A stretch of 64,000 nt of DNA from Frateuria sp. Soil773. Its GTDB lineage: Bacteria > Pseudomonadota > Gammaproteobacteria > Xanthomonadales > Rhodanobacteraceae. The notes under the pieces were generated by a model that worked only from the letters and a program-made list of their open reading frames with translations, did not search any database and was not told the DNA's origin. The position numbers and the translations under genes were made by a program. The stretch lies in contig NZ_LMSL01000041.1 of NCBI RefSeq assembly GCF_001428405.1, positions 479,384 through 543,383 on the forward strand. The letters are read 5' to 3'. Of this stretch, positions 56,154 to 64,000 are shown in pieces; position 1 is the stretch's first letter; each line of letters starts with the position of its first letter.

Positions 56154-57323
56154 TCACTCGCGCCGTTGAGGTTGCCCGCCGGCCGCCTTGACGAAAATGC
56201 GCCGGCCGCGCCTTTCCACGCGCACGTCCGGCATGCTGCCGAGAAAGGCGACGAAGGCGGCCGCGTCGTGCGCATTGAACGTGCCGCTGATGGGCAGCGA
56301 TCCGATGCGCGCATCTTCCACGTCGATCTGCACGTCGTTGTAGCGGTTGAATTCCCTGGCCACCGCCGCGATCGGCCAACGGTCGAAGGCGATGCTGCCT
56401 TGCATCCAGGCGAGCGCCTGCTGCAGGTCCACCACACCGCGCGAGTCCACCCGCCCCGAGGCGGAGACGAGCGCCTGCTCGCCGGCGCCGAGCGTGGCGA
56501 GCGGCCGGCCCTCCGGCACCTTGCCGGAAGAAGGCCATGCGAACCAGCCGGACGCCGCGGCGGGCGGCGCCCGGCTCACCTGCACCCGGCCTTCCGCCAC
56601 GGTTACCGCGGTATCGGTATCACGCTGGTACACGTCGAACGCGGTGCCGATGTCCCTGATCGACGACTGGCCCACGCGCACGCTGAAAGGCCGTGCCGGA
56701 TCCTTCGCCACCTTGAAATAGACCTGGCCGCGCACGAGCGTGACGCGGCGGCGGCTTCCGTCGAAATCCACGGCAAGCGACGAATCGGAGTTCAACTGCA
56801 CCACCGTGCCGTCCGGCAATTGCAGGCTGCGCCTTTCGCCGTGGCGCGTCGAAAGCGTCGTCGCATCCGGCCTGGACGCGGGCCCAAGCAGGACCGCCAG
56901 CAGCGCAACCGATGCGAGCACTCCGATGGCAATACCGGCTACCCGGCCGACAGGCACCCGCGCCAGCCTGCGGCGCAGGAGCGACCGCCGTTCCGCCATG
57001 GCCCGGTTGGTGCGGGAGAAAGCGGTTCCGCCGGCATCCTGGCCCTTTCCATTGCCCGGTGGCGCCAGCCGGACGATCCCGCCTTCGTCCGGCAGGAGAT
57101 CCTCCAGCGAGGCCGTGCTTTCACGCGCGGCATCCGCCACGTCGCGCGCGATGCCGGCGACGATCAGATACTCGGCGACGTGGACCGGCGACGTGCGCAG
57201 CCAGTCCATGAACTCGCGCGCCTGCTGCGGGCCCAGGCCGCCCTGCTGGTGCGCCACGTGCCATTGCGCCGCCTGCTCCGCGATCAGCTCGCGCAAGTTT
57301 TCGCCCTGCGGTCCCATGGTCAT
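56154..57323 (-). CDS. fecR: FecR-family anti-sigma factor/sigma regulator
   Basis: 389 aa. An N-terminal cytoplasmic domain (ELIAEQAAQWHVAHQQGGLGPQQAREFMDWL: start of the DUF4880 type, quoted region split at residues 12-42) carries the W/F pattern that grips the sigma factor. A transmembrane helix follows at about 130-150 (VAGIAIGVLASVALLAVLLG). The periplasmic FecR domain has RSLQLPDGTVVQLNSDSSL and GQVYFKVAKDPARPFSVRVG, and the DUF4974-like end reads FNRYNDVQIDVEDARIGSLP. It relays ligand binding at the receptor to the sigma factor. Its ATG overlaps the fecI stop by 4 nt. Confidence 0.92.
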   Translation of the reverse strand: MTMGPQGENLRELIAEQAAQWHVAHQQGGLGPQQAREFMDWLRTSPVHVAEYLIVAGIARDVADAARESTASLEDLLPDEGGIVRLAPPGNGKGQDAGGTAFSRTNRAMAERRSLLRRRLARVPVGRVAGIAIGVLASVALLAVLLGPASRPDATTLSTRHGERRSLQLPDGTVVQLNSDSSLAVDFDGSRRRVTLVRGQVYFKVAKDPARPFSVRVGQSSIRDIGTAFDVYQRDTDTAVTVAEGRVQVSRAPPAAASGWFAWPSSGKVPEGRPLATLGAGEQALVSASGRVDSRGVVDLQQALAWMQGSIAFDRWPIAAVAREFNRYNDVQIDVEDARIGSLPISGTFNAHDAAAFVAFLGSMPDVRVERRGRRIFVKAAGGQPQRRE

Positions 57324-57874
57324 TTGCCCTTGGCCAGGTCGCGGCGGCAAAGGGTCAATGCCCTGACGACGTATTTCTTGACCATATGGGTGGTGACCCC
57401 GAACTTTTCCGCGATTTCCCCGTAGCTCATTCCGTCCCTGTGCTGCATCAGCAGCACCGCCTTGCAGCGCGGCGGCAGGCGGTCGAGCGCCTCGGCGATG
57501 CGGCGGCGGCGAAGCTCGCGCTCCGCCTCGTCTTCCGCCGAGCCATGCGGCGCCTCCAGCTCCGGCAGCACCTGCGCGATGTCGACATCCAGCGCGCGGC
57601 GCTTCTGCAGCATGGCGTGCTCCTTGACCAGGTTCGACGCCACCGTGAAGAGATAGGCCCGGGGATCGGCGATGTTCCTGGCTCCGTCCTCGCCGATGCG
57701 CAGCATGCGCACGTAGACCTCCTGCGCCAGGTCCTGCACGTCCCACGCATGCGCGACCCTGCGCCGCAGGAACCCCTGCAGGGCGAAGTGGTTGGCTGCG
57801 AACACCCGCTCCCAAAACACGTACCGCTTGGCTTTCACATCCTGTCCCAATGGATCGGCCGTCGGATTCCTCAT
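57320..57874 (-). CDS. fecI: FecI-like ECF sigma factor
   Basis: 184 aa. Sigma region 2 has LQGFLRRRVAHAWDVQDLAQEVYVRMLR and ADPRAYLFTVASNLVKEH (quoted in part); region 4 has EALDRLPPRCKAVLLMQHRDG and MSYGEIAEKFGVTTHMVKKY. It should recruit RNA polymerase to the TonB receptor promoter when FecR signals. The ATG at 57874 (or an adjacent TTG at 57877) has no ribosome binding site and sits where transcription from the candidate promoter would begin, so the mRNA may be leaderless. An in-frame GTG at 57838 with GGGA upstream is an alternative. It lies 57 bp after xerD, same strand. Confidence 0.9.
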   Translation of the reverse strand: MRNPTADPLGQDVKAKRYVFWERVFAANHFALQGFLRRRVAHAWDVQDLAQEVYVRMLRIGEDGARNIADPRAYLFTVASNLVKEHAMLQKRRALDVDIAQVLPELEAPHGSAEDEAERELRRRRIAEALDRLPPRCKAVLLMQHRDGMSYGEIAEKFGVTTHMVKKYVVRALTLCRRDLAKGK

Positions 57875-57875
57875 C

Positions 57876-57908
57876 AATAAAGAGGGATTCCGGCCCGGAT
57901 CGGGTACC
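57876..57908 (-). promoter_or_regulatory. Candidate autoregulatory promoter of fecI
   Basis: On the minus strand GGTACCCGAT (57908-57899), 14 nt, CTCTTTATT (57884-57876), ending directly at the fecI start. It matches the layout upstream of the TonB receptor gene, which would make the sigma factor control both itself and its receptor. Confidence 0.45.
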
Positions 57909-57931
57909 TCGCCCGCCCCTGCCGGCGCTCC

Positions 57932-58843
57932 TCAGCCGCGCGGGTGATGCTGGGCGTGCAGCCGCTTCAGCCCTTCCTTCGCCACCAGGGTGTAGATCTG
58001 GGTGGTGCTGAGCGCGCTGTGGCCGAGCAGCATCTGCAAGGCGCGCAGGTCGGCGCCGTGGTTGAGCAGGTGGGTGGCGAACGAGTGCCGCAGCACGTGC
58101 GGCGAGATCCGCTTCGGGTGGATGCCCACCTGGAGCGCATAGCGCTTCACCAGGGTCCAGAACATCTGCCGGGTCATCCCGGCGCCGCGGTTGCTGAGGA
58201 ACAGCGCCAGCGGCTGGCGCCCCTTCGCCAGAGCCGGCCGCGCGCCGGCCAGGTAGGCCTCGATGCGTTCCAGCGCCAGCTCGCCCACCGGCACCAGCCG
58301 GTCCTTGCCGCCCTTGCCGGTGACCCGCAGCACACCCTGGCGGGCGTTCAGCGCGGCCAGCGGCAGCTCGACCAGTTCCGACACGCGCAGCCCCGAGGCG
58401 TACATCAGCTCCAGCATCGCTCGGTCGCGCAGGCCCAGCACGGTGCCGGTGTCCGGCGCCTGCAGCAGCCCCTCGATCTCGCGTTCGGCCAACGCCTTGG
58501 GCAGGCCGCGCGGCATGCGCGGGCGCTCGATCAGCAGGGTCGGGTCCTCGAATCCCGGCTCGTTGCGGGCCAGGAAACCGTAGTAGCGGCGAAACGCCGA
58601 CTGCCGCCGCGCCATCGAGCGCACGGCGACCGGCTGGCTGCCGTGGAAGGCCGACAGGTCCTCGCGCCGCGCGCTGCGCAGATCGCGCCCGCGCGCGGCC
58701 AGCCAGCGCGACAGCGCCTCCAGGTCGCGGCGGTAGGCTTCCAGCGTGCGGTCGGCCAGGCCGTCCTCCGACCATACGCGCTCGATGAAGGCGGCGATGC
58801 TGTCCCGGTCGGCTTGGGCGATACTTGCGGTCTTTTCGGGCAT
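57932..58843 (-). CDS. xerD: Tyrosine recombinase XerD
   Basis: 303 aa, normal XerD length. The N-terminal SAM-like core-binding domain (about 10-95) is followed by the catalytic domain. The full active set is present: R153 (GLRVSEL), K177 (GKGGKDR), H249 and R252 (HVLRHSFATHLL), H275 (LGHSALST), and nucleophile Y284 (TQIYT). With XerC it resolves chromosome dimers at dif. It is divergent from the RDD gene by 50 bp and not associated with mobile DNA. XerC versus XerD is assigned by overall pattern. Confidence 0.93.
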   Translation of the reverse strand: MPEKTASIAQADRDSIAAFIERVWSEDGLADRTLEAYRRDLEALSRWLAARGRDLRSARREDLSAFHGSQPVAVRSMARRQSAFRRYYGFLARNEPGFEDPTLLIERPRMPRGLPKALAEREIEGLLQAPDTGTVLGLRDRAMLELMYASGLRVSELVELPLAALNARQGVLRVTGKGGKDRLVPVGELALERIEAYLAGARPALAKGRQPLALFLSNRGAGMTRQMFWTLVKRYALQVGIHPKRISPHVLRHSFATHLLNHGADLRALQMLLGHSALSTTQIYTLVAKEGLKRLHAQHHPRG

Positions 58844-58893
58844 GCGCGGATGCTCGCCGCCCCTCGCACACGACGCAAGCGAATCCACACACG

Positions 58894-59403
58894 ATGACCA
58901 GCGACGCCACGCTCCCCACCAGCCAGCCCTGCCCGCTGTGGCGCCGCCTCGCCGCGCTGGTCTACGACCTCCTGATCGTGGTGGCGATCGTGATGGTGGT
59001 CGGCCTGCTGTGCCAGCTCGCCACCGGCGGCCGGCTGATCGGCACCGGCGCGCAGGTGCGGATCCCGTGGTGGTACCAGCCGCTGCAGGGTCTCGCGGTG
59101 TCGGCGTACTTCGTCGCGTCGTGGCTGCGCGGCGGGCAGACCGTCGGCATGCGGCCGTGGCACATCCGGGTGACCGCCGCCGACGGCGGCAGGCCGTCGC
59201 CGCGGCAGGCCGTGGTTCGCCTGCTGGTCGCCGCGCTGCCGTTGCTGCTGCTGGAGCTGGCCGGGCCGCTCGGACTGCGCACCGCCCTGTGGGCGGTGTC
59301 GGGCGCCTGGGCGCTGTGGTTCGCCGTCGCGCTGTTCGACCGGCACCGGCGCACGCTGCACGACATCGCCGCCGGCACGGAAATCCGCCACTGGCGAGGC
59401 TAG
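58894..59403 (+). CDS. RDD-family membrane protein
   Basis: 169 aa. WRRLAALVYDLLIVVAIVMVV carries the Arg-Asp pair of the first RDD helix, GMRPWHIRVTAADGGRPSPRQAVVR is the conserved loop, and FDRHRRTLHDIAAGT is the family's closing motif. Three to four membrane helices are present. Function is unknown; RDD proteins are proposed transporters or chaperones. It is commonly found beside xerD or lpt genes in related bacteria. Confidence 0.9.
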   Translation: MTSDATLPTSQPCPLWRRLAALVYDLLIVVAIVMVVGLLCQLATGGRLIGTGAQVRIPWWYQPLQGLAVSAYFVASWLRGGQTVGMRPWHIRVTAADGGRPSPRQAVVRLLVAALPLLLLELAGPLGLRTALWAVSGAWALWFAVALFDRHRRTLHDIAAGTEIRHWRG

Positions 59404-59480
59404 CCGGCCGCGCAGGCTGCTCGTGCCGGATTAGCACCGCCTGAAGCCGCGCGACCCGTCCGGTGGACAGTCCCCGGGGC

Positions 59481-60251
59481 ATGCCCGACACTGCGGCCAT
59501 GTCTTCCGTCCGCGCCGCGCCGGCCGCCGATACCCGCAGCCCTGCCGATCTGGTCCGCGTCAACCGCCGCTTCTACGAGGCGCTGTGGGCGGAGGCGGCG
59601 CTGGTCGATCCCTCGCGCTTCAACACCTGGCCGCTGGTCTGCGAACTGCTCGGCGACGCGACGCGGCCGCTGGAAGTGGCGCCGGGCCTGCGCCCGCGCC
59701 TGCCGCTGGCGGGTACCTGCTTCGTCGATCTCAGCCACGCCGCGCTGCGCGGCCTGCACGCGCACGGCGCCCAGGCCGCCCACGGCATGATCGGCGCCCT
59801 GCCCTGCGCCGACGCCAGCTTCGACCTGGTCTGCGCGTTCGACATCCTCGAGCATGTCGCCGACGACGATACCGCCCTGGACGAACTGGCCCGCGTCGCC
59901 ACCGCCCACGCCACCCTGCTGCTGTCGGTGCCGCTGCATCCGCAGGCATGGACCGCGTTCGACGACTTCGTCGGGCACTGCCGCCGCTACGAGCCGGCCG
60001 CGATCGAGGCCAAGCTGGCGCGGCGCGGCTTCCGCATCGAGCGCAGCGCGATCTACGGCATGCAGCCGAAATCCTCGCGGATGCTGGCGATCGGCCAGTG
60101 GTACCTGACCCACCGGCGCGAGCGCGCGATGTGGTGGTACAACCGGGTGTTCATGCCGCTGGGCCTGCGCTTCCAGAAGCCGCTGCGCTGGCGCGCGGGG
60201 TTGGCCGACACCGCCGGCGTCGACGAGGTGCTGCTGGTCTGCCGCCGCTAA
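59481..60251 (+). CDS. Class I SAM-dependent methyltransferase
   Basis: 256 aa from the ATG at 59481. The glycine-poor SAM site reads RPLEVAPGLRPRLPL, followed by GMIGALPCADASFDLVCAFDILEHVADDDTALDEL in the middle (FDLVCAFDILEHV is motif II/III of this Methyltransf_11-like group) and LLSVPLHPQAWTAFDDFVGHCRRYEP. The substrate is unknown. Starts at 59463 (GTG) or 59499 (ATG) are also possible; none has a convincing ribosome binding site. It stands alone. Confidence 0.82.
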   Translation: MPDTAAMSSVRAAPAADTRSPADLVRVNRRFYEALWAEAALVDPSRFNTWPLVCELLGDATRPLEVAPGLRPRLPLAGTCFVDLSHAALRGLHAHGAQAAHGMIGALPCADASFDLVCAFDILEHVADDDTALDELARVATAHATLLLSVPLHPQAWTAFDDFVGHCRRYEPAAIEAKLARRGFRIERSAIYGMQPKSSRMLAIGQWYLTHRRERAMWWYNRVFMPLGLRFQKPLRWRAGLADTAGVDEVLLVCRR

Positions 60252-60348
60252 GCGATTGATGCCGCAGGCGGTCGTGCATGCCGCGATGCAACACGAAGCG
60301 GCCAAACGGGGCTAAGATGCGGCTTTCCATCGCCGTGCTGGCCCACCC

Positions 60349-61602
60349 ATGCTTTACCAGATCCACGAATGGCAGCGTTCCTTCCTCGGCCCGCTGAGCT
60401 ATTTCGCCCAGGCCAACGCGAAGATGCTGAGCGAACCGGGCAGCCTGCTGGCGCAGTTGCCCGGCGCGCAGCGGATGGCCGCCGGCTACGAACTGATGTA
60501 CCGCCTCGGCAAGGAATACGAGAAGCCCGAGTTCGGCATCCACAACGCCACCGCGCACGACCACACCATCGCCATCGTCGAGCAGGTCGCGCTCGACCTG
60601 CCGTTCTGCCAGCTCAAGCGTTTCAAGCGCTTCAGCGACGACCCGGCCACCATCGAGGCGATGAAGGCCGACCCGGTGGTGCTGGTGGTGGCGCCGCTGT
60701 CCGGCCACCACGCCACCTTGCTGCGCGACACCGTGCGCACCCTGCTGCGCGACCACAAGGTCTACATCACCGACTGGGTCGACGCGCGCATGGTGCCGAC
60801 CGAGGCCGGCGCGTTCCATCTGGACGACTACGTCGCCTACATCGAGCGATTCGTCCGCCACATCGGCGCGCGCAAGCTGCACGTGATCTCGGTGTGCCAG
60901 CCGACCGTACCGGTGCTGGCGGCGGTGTCGCTGATGGCCGCGCGCGGCGAGGACACCCCGCTCAGCCTGACCATGATGGGCGGGCCGATCGAGCCGCGCA
61001 GCAACCCCACCGGGGTCAACAACCTGGCCACCCGGCAGCCGCTGGCCTGGTTCAAGGGCAACGTGATCCACACCGTGCCTGCGAACTATCCGGGGCACGG
61101 CCGCGAGGTCTATCCCGGCTTCCTGCAGCATGCGGGCTTCGTCGCGATGAACCCCAGCCGCCACCTCAGCTCGCACTGGGACTTCTACCAGAACCTGCTG
61201 CGCGGCGACCTGGAAGACGCCGAGGCGCACCGCAAGTTCTACGACGAGTACAACGCGGTGCTCGACATGCCCGCCGAGTTCTACCTGGACACCATCGCCA
61301 CCGTGTTCCAGCAATTCCTGCTGCCGCGCGGCCTGTGGGACGTGGCCGGCGAGCGGGTGAAGCCCAGCGCGATCAAGACCAGCGCGCTGTTCACCGTCGA
61401 GGGCGAGCTGGACGACATCTCCGGGCTGGGCCAGACCGAGGCGGCGCACGACCTGTGCAGCGGCATCCCGGCCGACCGCCGGGCGCACAAGGTGATCGAG
61501 GGCGCCGGCCATTACGGCATCTTCAGCGGCCGGCGCTGGCGCGAGCTGGTCTATCCGCAGGTGCGCGACTTCATCCGCCGCTTCCACCAGCCCGCGGGCT
61601 GA
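60349..61602 (+). CDS. phaZ: Intracellular polyhydroxyalkanoate depolymerase (PhaZ type)
   Basis: 417 aa, no signal peptide. LYQIHEWQRSFLGPLSYFA at the start and VYITDWVDARMVP are typical of short-chain PHB depolymerases. The nucleophile position is a cysteine, C183 in VISVCQPTVPVLAA, as in Ralstonia PhaZ1-type enzymes. VEGELDDISG holds the Asp and GAGHYGIFSGRRWRE the His (H388). It mobilises stored polyhydroxybutyrate. No phaC, phaA or phaB is in the window. Confidence 0.92.
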   Translation: MLYQIHEWQRSFLGPLSYFAQANAKMLSEPGSLLAQLPGAQRMAAGYELMYRLGKEYEKPEFGIHNATAHDHTIAIVEQVALDLPFCQLKRFKRFSDDPATIEAMKADPVVLVVAPLSGHHATLLRDTVRTLLRDHKVYITDWVDARMVPTEAGAFHLDDYVAYIERFVRHIGARKLHVISVCQPTVPVLAAVSLMAARGEDTPLSLTMMGGPIEPRSNPTGVNNLATRQPLAWFKGNVIHTVPANYPGHGREVYPGFLQHAGFVAMNPSRHLSSHWDFYQNLLRGDLEDAEAHRKFYDEYNAVLDMPAEFYLDTIATVFQQFLLPRGLWDVAGERVKPSAIKTSALFTVEGELDDISGLGQTEAAHDLCSGIPADRRAHKVIEGAGHYGIFSGRRWRELVYPQVRDFIRRFHQPAG

Positions 61603-61624
61603 AGCCGGGCGTCCGCGCGGCGAC

Positions 61625-62431
61625 ATGCGCATCGTCCACCGCCTGCCCGCGCCGCCCCTGCGCGCGGTCGTCGACCGCTACTGGAGCTGGGAAGGCGCCG
61701 AGACGCCGCGGCTGCTGCCGCTGATGCCCGGCCCCGGCGGGCTGGAGGTCTTCTTCCACTACGGCGCGCCGTTCGCGCGGCGCCGGGACGACCGCGTGCA
61801 GGCGCTGCCGCGCGCGCACTTCGCCTGCGTGCGCACGCATCCCGTCGAACTGCTCGCGCAGGGCGGCCCGGGTTTCGTCGCCGTGCGCATGAAGACCGGC
61901 ATGGGCGGATGCCTCACCGGCCTGCCGGTGGCCGCGTTCGCCGACGGCTTCGCCGATGCGGGCGACGCATGGGGCGAGGCGGCACGGCAGTTGCCCGAAC
62001 GGCTTGCCGGCACCGCCACGATGGACGAACGCGCCGCCCTGCTCGACCGCTTCCTTCTCGCCCGCCTGCGCGCGCCCGGCATGGAAACCGCGCTCGCTCC
62101 GGCACTGGCCGCCCTGCTGCACGGACAAACCCGCGTCGCCGAGGCCGCACGCATTGCCGGCTGCGGCGTGCGGCAACTGGAGAAACGCTGCCACGCCGCC
62201 ACCGGCCTCGCGCCCGCGCGCTTGCGCAGGCTGGCCCGGCTGCGCCGCTCGCTCCGCGCGCTGCTGCTGGCGCCGCCCGGCGCGGCGCTCACCGCGTCGA
62301 TCGACCCGGCCTACCACGACCAGGCGCAGCAGGTGCGCGAGTTCCGCGAACTGACCGGCTTCGCCCCCGGCGAACTGCGCCGCGCCGCGGCCGGCCGTTC
62401 GCATTTCTACAATCCGCCCTGGCCTGGCTGA
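61625..62431 (+). CDS. AraC-family transcriptional regulator
   Basis: 268 aa. The N-terminal part (LPAPPLRAVVDRYWSWEG, LLPLMPGPGGLEVFFHYG) is the DUF6597-type sensor found in many small AraC regulators. The C-terminal HTH region has TRVAEAARIAGCGVRQLEKRCHAATGLAPARLRRLARLR in two helix-turn-helix units, ending QVREFRELTGFAPGELRR. It is followed after 35 bp by a small monooxygenase gene on the same strand, its probable target. Confidence 0.85.
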   Translation: MRIVHRLPAPPLRAVVDRYWSWEGAETPRLLPLMPGPGGLEVFFHYGAPFARRRDDRVQALPRAHFACVRTHPVELLAQGGPGFVAVRMKTGMGGCLTGLPVAAFADGFADAGDAWGEAARQLPERLAGTATMDERAALLDRFLLARLRAPGMETALAPALAALLHGQTRVAEAARIAGCGVRQLEKRCHAATGLAPARLRRLARLRRSLRALLLAPPGAALTASIDPAYHDQAQQVREFRELTGFAPGELRRAAAGRSHFYNPPWPG

Positions 62432-62466
62432 GGCACGCTGCGCGCTCCTTCCCACGGAGCACCGCC

Positions 62467-62784
62467 ATGATCTTCGTCGCCGACCTGCACGCCCGCGAGG
62501 ACGCCGTGGACGCGTTGTGCCGCCTGCTCTGCGAACTCGCGGCCGCCACCGCGCACGAGCCCGGCGCGCTCGCCTACAGCGTGCGCCAGCATCTGGACGA
62601 TCCGTGCCGCTTCCAGGTGAGCGAGCACTACCGCGACCGCGACGCCTGGGAGCGTCACATGGAGGCGCCCTACGTCCGCGATGCGCTGGCGCGCTTTCCG
62701 CAGCTCCTGCGCGACGCGCCCGCGCTTGCCCGCTACGAGGAACGGGCCGCGCTGCCGCATGCCCCGATCGATGCCGCTATCTGA
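62467..62784 (+). CDS. Antibiotic biosynthesis monooxygenase (ABM) domain protein
   Basis: 105 aa ferredoxin-like fold. EDAVDALCRLLCELAAATAHEPGAL and YSVRQHLDDPCRFQVSEHYRDRDAWERHM show the ABM pattern: a long helix, then a strand ending in E-x-Y-x-D and a closing ERHM. Such small proteins act as quinol oxygenases or handle reactive quinones. The ATG at 62467 follows ACGGAGC closely. It pairs with the AraC regulator upstream. Confidence 0.82.
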   Translation: MIFVADLHAREDAVDALCRLLCELAAATAHEPGALAYSVRQHLDDPCRFQVSEHYRDRDAWERHMEAPYVRDALARFPQLLRDAPALARYEERAALPHAPIDAAI

Positions 62785-62958
62785 AGAAGAAGCAGCCACT
62801 CCCCAGCGGGAGTCCGCCGCTCGCGCCTGCAACATGCAGCAACGGTGCACCCCCGACCGCGCCGCATGCAAAACCGTATCGAAACACGGCCTGCGCGCGT
62901 CTCCGCGCGCAGGCCGCAACCGCCGGCCGCGGGCCCGCGGACAACTACGGACCCTCGA

Positions 62959-64000
<1,042 letters not shown>

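Noticed and set aside
57932..58843. Tyrosine recombinase as an integrase of a mobile element
   Set aside because: Length and motifs fit housekeeping XerD; no attachment-site repeats or phage genes around it.

Overview
This is a 64 kb stretch of a GC-rich (roughly 70 %) gammaproteobacterial chromosome. It most likely comes from the Xanthomonadales (Lysobacterales), in the Rhodanobacteraceae neighbourhood (Dyella, Rhodanobacter, Frateuria, Luteibacter). The pointers are a fused aspartate kinase-diaminopimelate decarboxylase (LysAC), a MurL/MurD2 pair (the alternative D-glutamate route of cell-wall synthesis known from Xanthomonas), tamA-tamB, LTA-synthase-like and EptA-type phosphotransferases, and many small palindromic intergenic repeats. 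I see no rRNA, tRNA, CRISPR array, insertion sequence or prophage. The genus is inference.

Layout. 1-6.3 kb: envelope genes (an LTA-synthase-like sulfatase cut by the window edge, YrbL-like kinase-fold protein, EptA, an ArnT-like GT39). 6.4-14.8 kb: a GH17-GT2 glucan synthase-like fusion, then tamA-tamB. 15.2-18.6 kb: mprF with an overlapping VirJ/AcvB-like hydrolase. 19-24.9 kb: murL-murD2 and lysAC, all feeding peptidoglycan precursors. 25-32 kb: a FUSC membrane protein, class I fumarase, a secreted sedolisin and an amino-acid permease. 32.1-34.9 kb: a two-gene IorAB-like molybdenum hydroxylase whose conserved active-site features are altered. 34.9-37.6 kb: a LysR regulator divergent from a SnoaL-like/MFS pair. 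37.8-45.6 kb: def, cstA-ybdD, several small membrane proteins, a TraB/GumN protein, an EamA exporter and a GT2. 45.6-50.4 kb: purL and dsbC. 50.5-57.9 kb: a complete FecI-FecR-TonB receptor-S9 peptidase locus resembling the accessory half of a lasso-peptide cluster, but with no lasso biosynthesis genes. 57.9-64 kb: xerD, an RDD protein, a methyltransferase, an intracellular PHA depolymerase, an AraC regulator with a small monooxygenase, and a thermolysin-like protease with two near-identical chitin-binding modules, cut by the window edge.

How it fits together. Much of the window concerns the cell envelope: lipid A charge (eptA, ArnT-like), phospholipid charge (mprF plus AcvB-like), peptidoglycan precursors (murL, murD2, lysAC), outer-membrane assembly (tamAB) and glucan synthesis. 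The most unusual parts are three. First, the orphan FecIR-TonB receptor-isopeptidase locus, for which I propose a shared two-block promoter upstream of both fecI and the receptor gene. Second, the IorAB-like pair lacks the cysteines of one [2Fe-2S] cluster and the usual catalytic glutamate. Third, short simple repeats have entered coding sequence in purL and a glycosyltransferase.
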